Origin: JADLCB01 sp964398315
GTDB lineage: Bacteria > Planctomycetota > Phycisphaerae > Tepidisphaerales > Tepidisphaeraceae
Reading direction: 5' to 3'
Length of the DNA stretch: 64,000 nt
Assembly: GCA_964398315.1 (NCBI GenBank)
Contig: CAYNMV010000014.1
Coordinates: forward strand, 1 to 64,000
Below, in pieces: positions 14,878-23,840 of this stretch (position 1 is the stretch's first letter; each line of letters opens with the position of its first letter). Both the position numbers and the translations under genes were made by a program. Under the pieces are notes generated by a model. That model was not told where the DNA came from. It made no database searches and worked only from the letters and a program-made list of their open reading frames with translations.

Positions 14878-17058
14878 ATGATCACAACAATCCACTCCAG
14901 CTTCACCTTCGGCGATACCATCGCGCGCTACGTTCACGAGATTGACACGGGGCGGATCGGCCTGGAGCTGTTTCCCGCCGCGCTGGCCGAGCGCCTCGCC
15001 ACCCGGCGCGACGGGATCGGCCATGAACCGTTCATCGCCGCTATGCCCGGTGCGGGCAATCCGCCGGCCTGGCGGGTGGATCCGCTGGCGCACGTGAAGA
15101 TCGTTGGCGATGCCTACCCCGGCGGCTTCGCCCAGGGGCGCACCATGCGCTGTTCCGGCAGCATTGATCGCTTCCGATTTGCCGATCAGCGTACCGAAAC
15201 CGATGCCGGCCGTACCGTAATCATCACTACCCTGGCCGCCGACGATGGCTGCCGCATCGAGCACCGCCTTGCCTGGCATGCCGGCGACAACGCCGCCGAG
15301 GTGATGACAACCTTTATCAACGGCTCAGCCCACCCTGTCACGCTGGAGCTGCTTACCAGCTTCAGCCTCGGCGGGATCACGCCTTTTGCGGCCGACGATG
15401 CCATCGGACGCCTGCGCATCCACCGCTTCCGCTCCGCCTGGAGCGCGGAAGGACGCCTGGACACGCAGGGCGTCGAACAGCTCCACCTGGAACGAAGCTG
15501 GAGCGGGGCGGGGCTGTTCAGCGAGCGCTTCGGGCAGATCGGCACCATGCCGGTGCGCGGCTGGTTCCCGTTCGTGGCCGCCGAGGACACCCTCGCTGGT
15601 GTCACCTGGGGCGCGCAACTGGCATGGGCCGGATCGTGGCAGATGGAAATCAGCCGCCAGCACGATGAGCTGTGTCTCAGCGGCGGGCTGGCCGACCGCG
15701 AATTCGGCCACTGGACCAGGACACTTGCCCCCGGTGAATCGCTCACCACCCCGCCCGCCTTCCTCGCCTGCGCCATCGGCGGGATCGATGAAGTGTGCGA
15801 TCACCTCACCGCCCTGCAAAACCGCCCGGCGGACCGGCAGCCGGAGGTCGAGCAGGACCTGCCCATCATCTTCAACGAGTGGTGTACCACCTGGGGCGAT
15901 CCACGCCATGACCGCCTCCTGGCACTGGCCGACAGCCTCCAGGGGACCGGCGTGCGTTATCTGGTGATCGATGCCGGGTGGTACAAGGGCGACCAGGGCG
16001 ACTGGAGCAACGCCCACGGCGACTGGATCCCCAGCCGCAAGCTTTTCCCAGAGGGCCTGGTGGCTGCTGCTGCCGCCATCCGCCAGCGTGGGCTGATCCC
16101 CGGCCTCTGGTTCGAGATGGAAACGGCGGGCGACACCTCGGCCGCGTTCCACCTGACCGATCACCTGCTCAAGCGTGATGGTCTGCCCATCACCGTCCGC
16201 AGCCGCCGGTTCTGGGATCTCAATGACCCGTTCGTCCTTGACTACCTCACCGAGCGCGTGATTGGCCTCCTGCGCGATGGGGGCTTCGGGTATCTCAAGG
16301 TGGATTACAACGAAACGGTTGGCATTGGCTGCGATGGGGCAGAGAGTCAGGGAGAGGGGCTGTGCCGGCAGGTTCTCGCCACCTACCGCTTCTTTGAGCG
16401 CATCCGCAGCGCCCTGCCCGATCTGGTGATCGAAAACTGCTCCAGCGGCGGGCATCGTCTCGAACCGTCGATGCTCGCCCGCACCGCCATGAGCAGCTTT
16501 TCCGATGCCCATGAGCTGGTTGAGATCCCGGTGATTGCCGCCAGCCTTCAGCGCCTGCTGCTGCCGCGCCAGAGCCAGATCTGGGCCGTGCTGCATGCCA
16601 GCGATGATGAGCGCCGCCTGCACTACAGCCTCGCCAATACGTTCCTGGGCCGCATGTGCCTCAGCGGCGAGATCGACCGCCTCTCGCCGGCTCAGCGGAC
16701 GATCGTGCAGCAGGCGATCAGCACCTACCGGCAGGCCGCCCCGATTCTGCGGGCCGGCATCAGCCGCCGCTTCGGCACGCTTGGCCCCACCGCCAGTTGG
16801 CGCTGGCCCACCGGCTGGCAAGCCGTTGTTCGTACCGCCTGTGATGGGCCTGGCCGAATCCCCGACAGCCGCTCAGCGCTGGTGGTCCTGCACACCTTCG
16901 CCGATGCCTCTGGGGCTATCACCGTCCCATTGCCCGCCGGCGCATCGTGGCACATTGCGGCCACGTTCGGTACCGGTACCGTACAAGCCGACGGCGGCCA
17001 GCTCCTCTGGCAGCCCGAAGGCGACTTTTGCGCCAAGGTCGTGATACTGGAGCGCTGA
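14878..17058 (+). CDS. Alpha-galactosidase, glycoside hydrolase family 36-like
   Basis: A 726-aa cytoplasmic enzyme (no signal peptide) expected to release terminal alpha-galactosyl residues. After an N-terminal beta-sandwich, the TIM barrel shows FNEWCTTWGDP, VIDAGWYKGDQGDWS and GLWFEMETA. The nucleophile Asp lies in GYLKVDYNE (about residue 475), and the acid/base region is ENCSSGGHRLEPSML with SFSDAHE near residue 542. These are standard GH36 landmarks. The C-terminal beta domain closes the protein. It lies 105 bp after prfC and stands alone with no sugar transporter nearby, so regulation and physiological substrate are not evident. Confidence 0.9.
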   Translation: MITTIHSSFTFGDTIARYVHEIDTGRIGLELFPAALAERLATRRDGIGHEPFIAAMPGAGNPPAWRVDPLAHVKIVGDAYPGGFAQGRTMRCSGSIDRFRFADQRTETDAGRTVIITTLAADDGCRIEHRLAWHAGDNAAEVMTTFINGSAHPVTLELLTSFSLGGITPFAADDAIGRLRIHRFRSAWSAEGRLDTQGVEQLHLERSWSGAGLFSERFGQIGTMPVRGWFPFVAAEDTLAGVTWGAQLAWAGSWQMEISRQHDELCLSGGLADREFGHWTRTLAPGESLTTPPAFLACAIGGIDEVCDHLTALQNRPADRQPEVEQDLPIIFNEWCTTWGDPRHDRLLALADSLQGTGVRYLVIDAGWYKGDQGDWSNAHGDWIPSRKLFPEGLVAAAAAIRQRGLIPGLWFEMETAGDTSAAFHLTDHLLKRDGLPITVRSRRFWDLNDPFVLDYLTERVIGLLRDGGFGYLKVDYNETVGIGCDGAESQGEGLCRQVLATYRFFERIRSALPDLVIENCSSGGHRLEPSMLARTAMSSFSDAHELVEIPVIAASLQRLLLPRQSQIWAVLHASDDERRLHYSLANTFLGRMCLSGEIDRLSPAQRTIVQQAISTYRQAAPILRAGISRRFGTLGPTASWRWPTGWQAVVRTACDGPGRIPDSRSALVVLHTFADASGAITVPLPAGASWHIAATFGTGTVQADGGQLLWQPEGDFCAKVVILER

Positions 17059-17178
17059 TGCGGTGCCGGCACCGGGTTGTCTTTGCCCTCTCCCGATCTT
17101 GGGACAGGCGGCAGACAGGCCGGTGAGTGCGTGCAGGGCGATGAGTGATGGCAGGTTTTCGCGGGAATGAGGCGATCG

Positions 17179-18036
17179 ATGAAAGCGGATGTGGTCTTGT
17201 TGCCGAGCTGTCTGTCGCCAGGGCAGTTGGACGGGCGGACGGCGGTGGTGTTTGATGTGCTGCGGGCCACGACGACCATGACGGCCGCACTGGCCGCGGG
17301 TGTGACGGCCATCCACATCTTCCCCACGCTCGAGGCAGCGCAGGCGGCCCGATCTGCCACATCAACAGGCGGCGAACCGCCGCTGTTGTGCGGCGAGCGC
17401 GACTGTCTAAAGCCCGCCGGGTTCGACCTGGGCAACAGCCCCGGTGATTTCACACGCGCAGCCCATCGCGGCCGCATCGCGCTGATGGCCACCACCAACG
17501 GCACCCGCGCCATTCTCGCGGCGATGGGGGCCGACAAACATACGGGCGGACAAAATGACGGGGTGACCAGAAAAATGGATGGTCTCCCGGTGTCTGGCTC
17601 TCCGGGCCTCCCCCTCAGTTCCCCGGCAGGTCCAGCTCATCACGCGGAACGGGCCGAGGCGGTATTCGTGGCAGCGCTGGTGAATGCCGATGCGGCGGCG
17701 GGAGCGGTGGCGGCGGAGCAGCGCGATGTGATCCTGCTGTGCGCGGGCACCGGCGGCGCGGTGGCGCTGGAGGATGTGATCGGCGCCGGGGCCGTGCTGA
17801 GCGGCCTGATCGAGCGCGGGTATGCCTTCGAAAGCGACACTGCGCTCATGGCACTGCGGCTATTTGAGCAGGCCCGCACCGATCTGCCGGATACGCTGCG
17901 GCAGACGCGCGGCGGGAAAAATGTGTTCAATGCCGGTTTAACGCGCGACATCGATTTCGCGGCCCGTTTGAACGTGCTGGAGACGGTGGGACGGGTTGAA
18001 CATGTTTCAAACACGCCGACAGTGGTAGCGGTCTGA
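17179..18036 (+). CDS. comB: 2-phosphosulfolactate phosphatase-like protein (ComB family) with an inserted segment
   Basis: A 285-aa member of the ComB family, known for phosphosulfolactate dephosphorylation in coenzyme M biosynthesis in archaea; in bacteria its substrate is often unknown. Family landmarks are VVFDVLRATTTMTAAL near residue 24, LCGERDCLKPAGFDLGNSP, and TNGTRAI. The ATG at 17179 gives MKADVVLLPS. Residues about 119-157 (KHTGGQND... to ...GPAHHAERAE) form a Gly/Ser/Pro-rich stretch not expected in the family. It sits exactly where the alignment should run from AAMGA to VFVAALVNA. It looks like an in-frame DNA insertion rather than a domain. Confidence 0.8.
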   Translation: MKADVVLLPSCLSPGQLDGRTAVVFDVLRATTTMTAALAAGVTAIHIFPTLEAAQAARSATSTGGEPPLLCGERDCLKPAGFDLGNSPGDFTRAAHRGRIALMATTNGTRAILAAMGADKHTGGQNDGVTRKMDGLPVSGSPGLPLSSPAGPAHHAERAEAVFVAALVNADAAAGAVAAEQRDVILLCAGTGGAVALEDVIGAGAVLSGLIERGYAFESDTALMALRLFEQARTDLPDTLRQTRGGKNVFNAGLTRDIDFAARLNVLETVGRVEHVSNTPTVVAV

Positions 18037-18072
18037 TTGACCGCTTTGCGGTGGGTGTCTAGCATTCGGCGC

Positions 18073-19338
18073 ATGCGTATTGTTGCCTGGTTTGTCGTAC
18101 TGTGCCTGACAGCGAATGCGTTGGGGCAGATGGGGCCGGCGGCGGTCGTCGTCGCACCGGTTGAACAGCGTGCGCTTGAGTTGACCCGCCCGCTGGTGGC
18201 CTCGGTTGAGCCGGTGACGCGGGCCACCCTGGCGGCAGAAGAGGGGGGGCTGGTGCTGGAGCGCACCTTTGATGAAGGCCAGCGTGTGGAGCGCGGCGCG
18301 CTGCTGGTGCGGCTGGATACCGATCTGCTCGAAGCGCGCAAGGCTGCCGCCGAGGCGGCGGTACGCAGCGCTGAGGCTGCGGTGAAGCAGGCTGAGGCCG
18401 AACTGACCAACGCCCGCCTTGAGCTGGAGCGCCTGCAGGGGCTGCGCCAGACGCAGATCGCCACCGAAAAGGAAGTGCGCGATGCCCAGATGGTGGTAGA
18501 TGTGAACGCCGCCCGCGTGGTGGCGCGCGAGGCGGAGGTGGCGCTGCGGCAGGCCGAGGTCAGCGTCCTGGCGCTTCAGATCGCCAAGTCGCAGGTGCGC
18601 AGCCCGTTCGAGGGCGTGGTATCGCAGCGGCACGTGGAGGTGGGGCAGTGGGTGCGGCAGGGGGAGGCGGTGGCCGATGTGGTGCAGCTCGATCCGCTGT
18701 TTGTGCGCGTCAACGTGCCGGAGTCGGTGATCCCGCAGCTTCAATCCCGGGGGGAAGCCACCGTGACCATCGATGCCCTGGGCGGTGAGACCTTCACCGC
18801 GCGGGTCGATCAGATCCTGCCGCAGGCCGATCCGAACACGCGCACCTTCGCGGTGAAGCTGCTGCTGGACAACCCTGAGATGCGCGTGCGGCCGGGGTTC
18901 TTCGCGCGGGTTACACTGCTGAGCCGGCTGATCCCCGATGCCGTGGTGGTGCCGAAGAACGCGGTGGTGACCCAGGGCAAGGAGAGCCGCGTGGTGCTGG
19001 CGGTGGAAGATCAGGCACAGATCGTACCGGTGGTGTTGGTTGGCAGTGATGGGGAGCGCTATGCGATTAAACCGTTGCAGGGGGAGATCAAGCCGGGTGA
19101 CCAGGTGGTGATCCGCGGCAACGAAGCCCTGCGGCCGGGGGCACCGTTGCAGATCCTCAATGCCGGCCATGGACAGGGTGGTGGCCATCCCGGCGGTGGC
19201 CATCCCGGTGGGGGGCAGCCCGGTGCGGGCCAGGAGCAGGGGGCAGGGCCGCACAACGCGGGCGAAAGGGCGCCGGGCGGTGATGCGGCCGGGGCTGATG
19301 CTCCGCCGAATGCGGATGCAGCGCAGACGGTGGAGTGA
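18073..19338 (+). CDS. RND efflux periplasmic adaptor (HlyD/MFP family)
   Basis: A 421-aa periplasmic adaptor that would link the inner-membrane pump encoded next to an outer-membrane channel. Signal peptide MRIVAWFVVLCLTANALG, split lipoyl halves (LVLERTFDEGQRVERGALL and VRSPFEGVVSQRHVEVGQWV), an alpha-helical hairpin between them (residues about 85-165), and a beta-barrel (FVRVNVPESVIPQL) are all visible. The last 60 residues are a Gly/His/Pro-rich tail (GHGQGGGHPGGGHPGGGQPG), unusual for adaptors and possibly metal-binding. ATG at 18073 starts at the signal peptide. No outer-membrane channel gene lies in the window. Confidence 0.9.
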   Translation: MRIVAWFVVLCLTANALGQMGPAAVVVAPVEQRALELTRPLVASVEPVTRATLAAEEGGLVLERTFDEGQRVERGALLVRLDTDLLEARKAAAEAAVRSAEAAVKQAEAELTNARLELERLQGLRQTQIATEKEVRDAQMVVDVNAARVVAREAEVALRQAEVSVLALQIAKSQVRSPFEGVVSQRHVEVGQWVRQGEAVADVVQLDPLFVRVNVPESVIPQLQSRGEATVTIDALGGETFTARVDQILPQADPNTRTFAVKLLLDNPEMRVRPGFFARVTLLSRLIPDAVVVPKNAVVTQGKESRVVLAVEDQAQIVPVVLVGSDGERYAIKPLQGEIKPGDQVVIRGNEALRPGAPLQILNAGHGQGGGHPGGGHPGGGQPGAGQEQGAGPHNAGERAPGGDAAGADAPPNADAAQTVE

Positions 19339-19473
19339 ACCGGCAGCCAGTGCGGATAGGCCATCCGCCCGCGCAATCAAGCGACGGAAACAACCAAGAG
19401 ATCGACACAACTACGCCAGGGAACGCAGGCTTCGGACCAGTCGCCGGAGCCGGCACCTTTGCGGGACTTGCCA

Positions 19474-22400
19474 ATGAATATCGTCGAACGCTCCATTCGC
19501 CTGCCTGTGACCGTCACCGTCATTGTGGCCCTGGTGGTGATCTTCGGCCTGATCGGGTTGCGCTTCACGCCGATCCAGCTCACGCCCAACGTCGATCAGC
19601 CGGTGATCTCCGTCACCACCACCTGGTTCGGCGCCAGCCCGGCGGAGATGGTGCGCGAGGTGGCCGAGGAGCAGGAAGAGGTGCTTAAGGGCGTCTCCGG
19701 CCTGGTGGAGATGTCGAGCACCAACTCCGAAGGCCAGACGGCGATCCGCCTCCAGTTCAAGGTGGGAGTGGACAAGGAGGCGGCCCTCAACCAGGTGCGC
19801 GACAAGCTGCGCCAGGTGCCCGAGTATCCCGAGGGCGTCGATGAGCCGGTGATCGAGGCGATCGACCCGGAGAACGTGGACTACATTGCCTGGATGATCC
19901 TGCGGCAGAGCCAGCCGGTGGGGCAGACCGGCACCCCGGCCCCGGGATATGACGGTGACATCGCCACCCTGGGCGACTTCCTCGAGGATGAGCTCAAGCC
20001 TGTTCTGGAGCGGGCCGAGGGCGTGGAGCAGATCCGCATCTTCGGCGGCCGCGAGCGTGAGATGCAGGTGCGGGTGGATATGCAGAAGCTGGCGGTGCGC
20101 GGGCTGACGCTGGAGGAGCTGATCAGCCGCCTGCGCGATGAGAACCTGGATGTCACCGCCGGCACGGTGGCCGAAGGCAAGAGCGAAACGAGCGTGCGCG
20201 TCATCGGCCAGTACACCGACCCCGACCAGATCACCAATACGGTCATCAACTACAGCGACAGCGGCTCGCCCAACTATGTGCGCGATGTCGCCGAAGTGGT
20301 GATGGACTACAAGAAGGAGATCGCCTTCGTGCGCTCCATGGGCGAGCCGGTGGTGGCCATTGCCGCTCAGCGCGAGGTCGGGTCCAACGTGCTGGAGGCG
20401 ATGCGGCAGCTCAAGCAGCAGATCGAGGAGGTCAACCAGAACGTGCTGGCCCCGCGCCACTGGGGGCTGGAACTGGAGCAGGTTTACGATCAGACCGTTT
20501 ACATCTATGACGCCCTGTACCAGGCGCGCGACAACCTGCTGATCGGTGCGGTGCTGGCAGGACTGGTGCTGTTTGCCACCCTGCGCAGCCTGGGCGCGAC
20601 GATGGTGGTGATGGTGGCAATCCCCATCAGCGTGATCGGCACCTTCCTGGGGCTGTGGCTGACGGGCCGCAACATCAACGTCATCTCGATGGCGGGCCTG
20701 ACCTTCGCGGTGGGCATGGGCATCGACAACGCGATCGTCGTGCTGGAAAACATCTTCCGCCACCGCGAGATGGGCAAGGACCGGATCCGGGCCGCGGTGG
20801 ATGGGGCGCGCGAGGTGTGGGGGGCGATCGTGGCCGCCACGCTGACCAACGTGGTGGTCTTCCTGCCGATCGTCTTCATCCAGGAAGAGGCGGGGCAGCT
20901 TTTCCGCGATATCACCATCGCACTGACGATTTCGTTCTTCTTCTATCTGTTTGTTGCGCCCACCGTTATCCCGATGCTGGCCACCTGGTTCCTGCGCAAG
21001 ATGCCATCCAGCCTGAAGACCACCGCCGGCGAGGAGCAGCCGCAGACCGTGCTGGGCCGGCTGACCCAGCCGGTGGGTCGGCTGGAAATGAAGCTGAGCG
21101 AGGGCTTCTACCGGCTGGTGATGTGGCTGGCCCGCGGGCTGCTTCGGCGCATCGTGCTGGTGACGGTGCTGATCGTCGGATCGCTGGCGGCGTGCTGGGT
21201 GCTGATGCCCCCGCGCGACTACCTGCCGCCGGGTAACCAGAACCTGATTTTCGGCATGCTGATGCCTCCGCCGGGCTACAGCCGTGATGAGTTCCGCGCG
21301 ATGGCGCACCACGTTGAGGAGTTCCTCCGGCCGTGGTGGGAGGTGGGCCCGCGCCAGGGCGACAGCGAGGCGGTGCTGGCCGAGAAGAAGCAGAAGCTGG
21401 CACAGATGCAGCAGCAGTGGCGGCAGCAGGTGGATCAGTATGTGATTCCCGCCATGCAGCAGCAGGTGGATGAGGCCTATGCCGCGGTTGCTGCCGGGCA
21501 TATGACGAAGGAGGCAGCGGACAAGGCAACCGAACGGACGCGGACGATCCTCGCTGAGTTGAAGGTGGCCGCTCCGCCTCCGCCGATCGAGAACTTCTTC
21601 TTCGTCAACTGGGGCAACATGGCCTTCATGGGCGCATCGGCCTATCACGAGGACGCCGAGCGCGTGAAATCGCTCAGCTACCTGATGAACGGCAGCGTGC
21701 AGGGGATTCCCGGCACGATCGGCTTCTTCCAGCAGGCGCCCATCTTCCGCACCGATCGCTTCGGCTCGGGCCTGACCATCCATGTCTCAGGACAGAATAA
21801 TGACCGGGTGCTGGAGGCGGCGAGCGTGATGCAACTCACGCTCATGCAGACATTCAACGACTTCCCGCAGCCTCAACCGTTCAATTTCAACCTCGGCCGC
21901 CCTGAACTGCAGGTGCGAACCGATCACGTGCGCGCTGCGGCGGCGGGCGTGAAGTCATCGCAGGTCCGCACCGCCACCCAGGTGGCCGTCGACGGGGCGA
22001 TCGTTGGCGATTACCGCTACCTGGGCCGCTCGATCGACCTGACGGTTGTCACCAGCAAGCCGCGCGAACTGCAACGCACCGAAGACCTGGCGGATGTGCC
22101 GCTGGCCACCCGGACCGGGCAGGTGGTGCCGCTGGCAAGCGTGGCCAATTTCGAGATCACCAGCGCCCCGCAGCAGATCAACCGCATTGAGGAGCAGCCG
22201 GCGGTGTCGTTCAACATGCAACTGCCGGCGGCGATGACCATCCAGCAGGCAACCGAGACGATCGAGGCGGCGGTGGCCAAACTGCGCGAAGATGGCGTGA
22301 TCGGCCCGGATATCCGTATCCAGACCGCCGGGGCGGCCGACAAGTTGCGGCAGTTCATGCTGGCGTTTGTACCGGGCTTCCTCCTGGCGGCCGTGGTGAC

Positions 22401-23007
22401 CTACCTGCTGATGGCCTCGCTGTTTGAGAGCTTCATCCATCCGTTCACGATCATCATGAGCGTGCCGTTTGCCTTGACCGGCGGGTTCGTCGGGCTGGCA
22501 ATCCTTCATGCATTCGTGCCGGAGGCGAAGCTGGACGTGCTGACCATGCTCGGCTTTGTCATCCTGATCGGAACGATCGTGAACATGCCGATCCTGATTG
22601 TGCACCAGGCGCTGAATAACATGCACAATGGCATGGAGCGCAATCATGCCATCGCCCTCAGCACCAAGACGCGCGTGCGGCCGATCTTCATGTCCGTCAT
22701 CACCTCGGTGGCGGGGATGTCGCCGCTGGTCGTGTTCGGTGGGGCGGGATCGGAACTCTACCGCGGCCTTGGCGCGGTGCTGGTGGGCGGACTGCTGCTG
22801 AGCACGTTCTTTACGCTGTTCCTGACGCCGACGCTGATGAGCCTGATGCTCGACCTGACTGAAGCGATCAAGCGGTGGTTCCACCCACATCACCCGGATG
22901 GTCGGCATCCTTCCCGCCGGGCGGGAAGCACCGATGCGATCGAGATCAAGCCGCCCCACCTCGAGGAGGAGCCGGTCAGCGCACGCCGTGGCATCGAGCC
23001 GGCCTGA
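19474..23007 (+). CDS. RND multidrug efflux transporter permease (AcrB/MdtB-like)
   Basis: A 1177-aa inner-membrane proton-driven pump. It starts MNIVERSIRLPVTVTVIVAL with the first TM helix and has the long periplasmic loops of two duplicated halves. The TM4 motif is GMGIDNAIVVLENIFRH, where the Asp-Asp pair of AcrB is Asp-Asn, a frequent variant. The second half ends in TM helices around VTYLLMASLFESF and GTIVNMPILIVHQA. Residues about 620-700 form a Gln/Lys/Glu-rich coiled-coil insertion in the periplasmic loop following TM7, which makes the protein longer than typical AcrB (~1050). It forms an operon with the adaptor 135 bp upstream. Confidence 0.93.
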   Translation: MNIVERSIRLPVTVTVIVALVVIFGLIGLRFTPIQLTPNVDQPVISVTTTWFGASPAEMVREVAEEQEEVLKGVSGLVEMSSTNSEGQTAIRLQFKVGVDKEAALNQVRDKLRQVPEYPEGVDEPVIEAIDPENVDYIAWMILRQSQPVGQTGTPAPGYDGDIATLGDFLEDELKPVLERAEGVEQIRIFGGREREMQVRVDMQKLAVRGLTLEELISRLRDENLDVTAGTVAEGKSETSVRVIGQYTDPDQITNTVINYSDSGSPNYVRDVAEVVMDYKKEIAFVRSMGEPVVAIAAQREVGSNVLEAMRQLKQQIEEVNQNVLAPRHWGLELEQVYDQTVYIYDALYQARDNLLIGAVLAGLVLFATLRSLGATMVVMVAIPISVIGTFLGLWLTGRNINVISMAGLTFAVGMGIDNAIVVLENIFRHREMGKDRIRAAVDGAREVWGAIVAATLTNVVVFLPIVFIQEEAGQLFRDITIALTISFFFYLFVAPTVIPMLATWFLRKMPSSLKTTAGEEQPQTVLGRLTQPVGRLEMKLSEGFYRLVMWLARGLLRRIVLVTVLIVGSLAACWVLMPPRDYLPPGNQNLIFGMLMPPPGYSRDEFRAMAHHVEEFLRPWWEVGPRQGDSEAVLAEKKQKLAQMQQQWRQQVDQYVIPAMQQQVDEAYAAVAAGHMTKEAADKATERTRTILAELKVAAPPPPIENFFFVNWGNMAFMGASAYHEDAERVKSLSYLMNGSVQGIPGTIGFFQQAPIFRTDRFGSGLTIHVSGQNNDRVLEAASVMQLTLMQTFNDFPQPQPFNFNLGRPELQVRTDHVRAAAAGVKSSQVRTATQVAVDGAIVGDYRYLGRSIDLTVVTSKPRELQRTEDLADVPLATRTGQVVPLASVANFEITSAPQQINRIEEQPAVSFNMQLPAAMTIQQATETIEAAVAKLREDGVIGPDIRIQTAGAADKLRQFMLAFVPGFLLAAVVTYLLMASLFESFIHPFTIIMSVPFALTGGFVGLAILHAFVPEAKLDVLTMLGFVILIGTIVNMPILIVHQALNNMHNGMERNHAIALSTKTRVRPIFMSVITSVAGMSPLVVFGGAGSELYRGLGAVLVGGLLLSTFFTLFLTPTLMSLMLDLTEAIKRWFHPHHPDGRHPSRRAGSTDAIEIKPPHLEEEPVSARRGIEPA

Positions 23008-23118
23008 TGGTGATGTAGCCTGATGGTGGTGCAGTTGCGCGCAGGTGCTGCGGCCTGTGCGAGCCGGCCGTGCATGGTCTTGCTGTGGGCAGAAGCGGGC
23101 TGTTTCCGATCCCCCGGC

Positions 23119-23556
23119 TCAGGGGCCTTTGGTCAGGTCGCGCAGGTAGGCCACAAGCTGATCCGCCCGGATGGGCTTGCTGAAAAAGTGGGTGGCGCCC
23201 ACGTGCGGCAGGGAGTTGAGCGTCTCCATCGAGCAGTCGCCGCTCAGGATAACGATCGGCACCTCGGGGCCGAGGGTGGTGCGCATCTTCTGGGACACAA
23301 CCAGGCCGGACATGTCCGGCATGTGGATGTCGAGAACCACCGCCGCGATGGGCTGAGAACTGCGGCTGTTGCAGACAAAGTCGATCGCCTGGCGGCCGCT
23401 GTTGAAGGTGGTGGCTTCAAATCCGCTGCGCTTGAGCACGGTTGCCAGCGCCCGCGTCACGCCGTGCTGATCATCCACGATCAGAATGTGTGGCGGTGTG
23501 GCCCGGGTATCCAGGCGGACAGGCTGAGGTGCGGGTCGTGAAGCCGAAGGAATCAT
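23119..23556 (-). CDS. Stand-alone response regulator receiver domain
   Basis: About 145 aa, essentially one CheY-like domain: the acidic pair in ILIVDDQHG, the phospho-acceptor Asp in AAVVLDIHMPDMSG, Ser in PIVILSGDCS at the Thr/Ser switch position, and Lys in FFSKPIRA. There is no output domain. The frame is open to an earlier ATG at 23628, but neither start has a good RBS; 23556 is chosen because the upstream residues look non-coding. No histidine kinase is adjacent, so its partner is elsewhere. Confidence 0.8.
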   Translation of the reverse strand: MIPSASRPAPQPVRLDTRATPPHILIVDDQHGVTRALATVLKRSGFEATTFNSGRQAIDFVCNSRSSQPIAAVVLDIHMPDMSGLVVSQKMRTTLGPEVPIVILSGDCSMETLNSLPHVGATHFFSKPIRADQLVAYLRDLTKGP

Positions 23557-23840
23557 CTGTTTTTGAATCCATTCGGGAGCATCCCCGGGAGACAATGCCA
23601 GCGCAGTCCCGATCCCATCGGGACGCATCGCAGCGATGGATTGTCAGGGGGGCTGCTCCGCGGGTGAAACCGATTATGATCACACTCTAGTTAACGGCAC
23701 AGGCATCTGACAACGGGAATTCAACGACGAAATCGGCCGGCCGGTTCGCAAGAAAATCCAACGGAAACGGTCGTAACTGGTAAAGCATTAGAGTGAGAAA
23801 ACTTACAGAAAATCAACAGCAGGGGGCCTGTCGAGGGATC

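Noticed and set aside
19411..21783. Very long open frame (about 790 codons) antisense to the RND pump
   Set aside because: His/Gln/Arg-rich composition typical of the reverse strand of GC-rich coding DNA; the pump on the plus strand is unmistakable.
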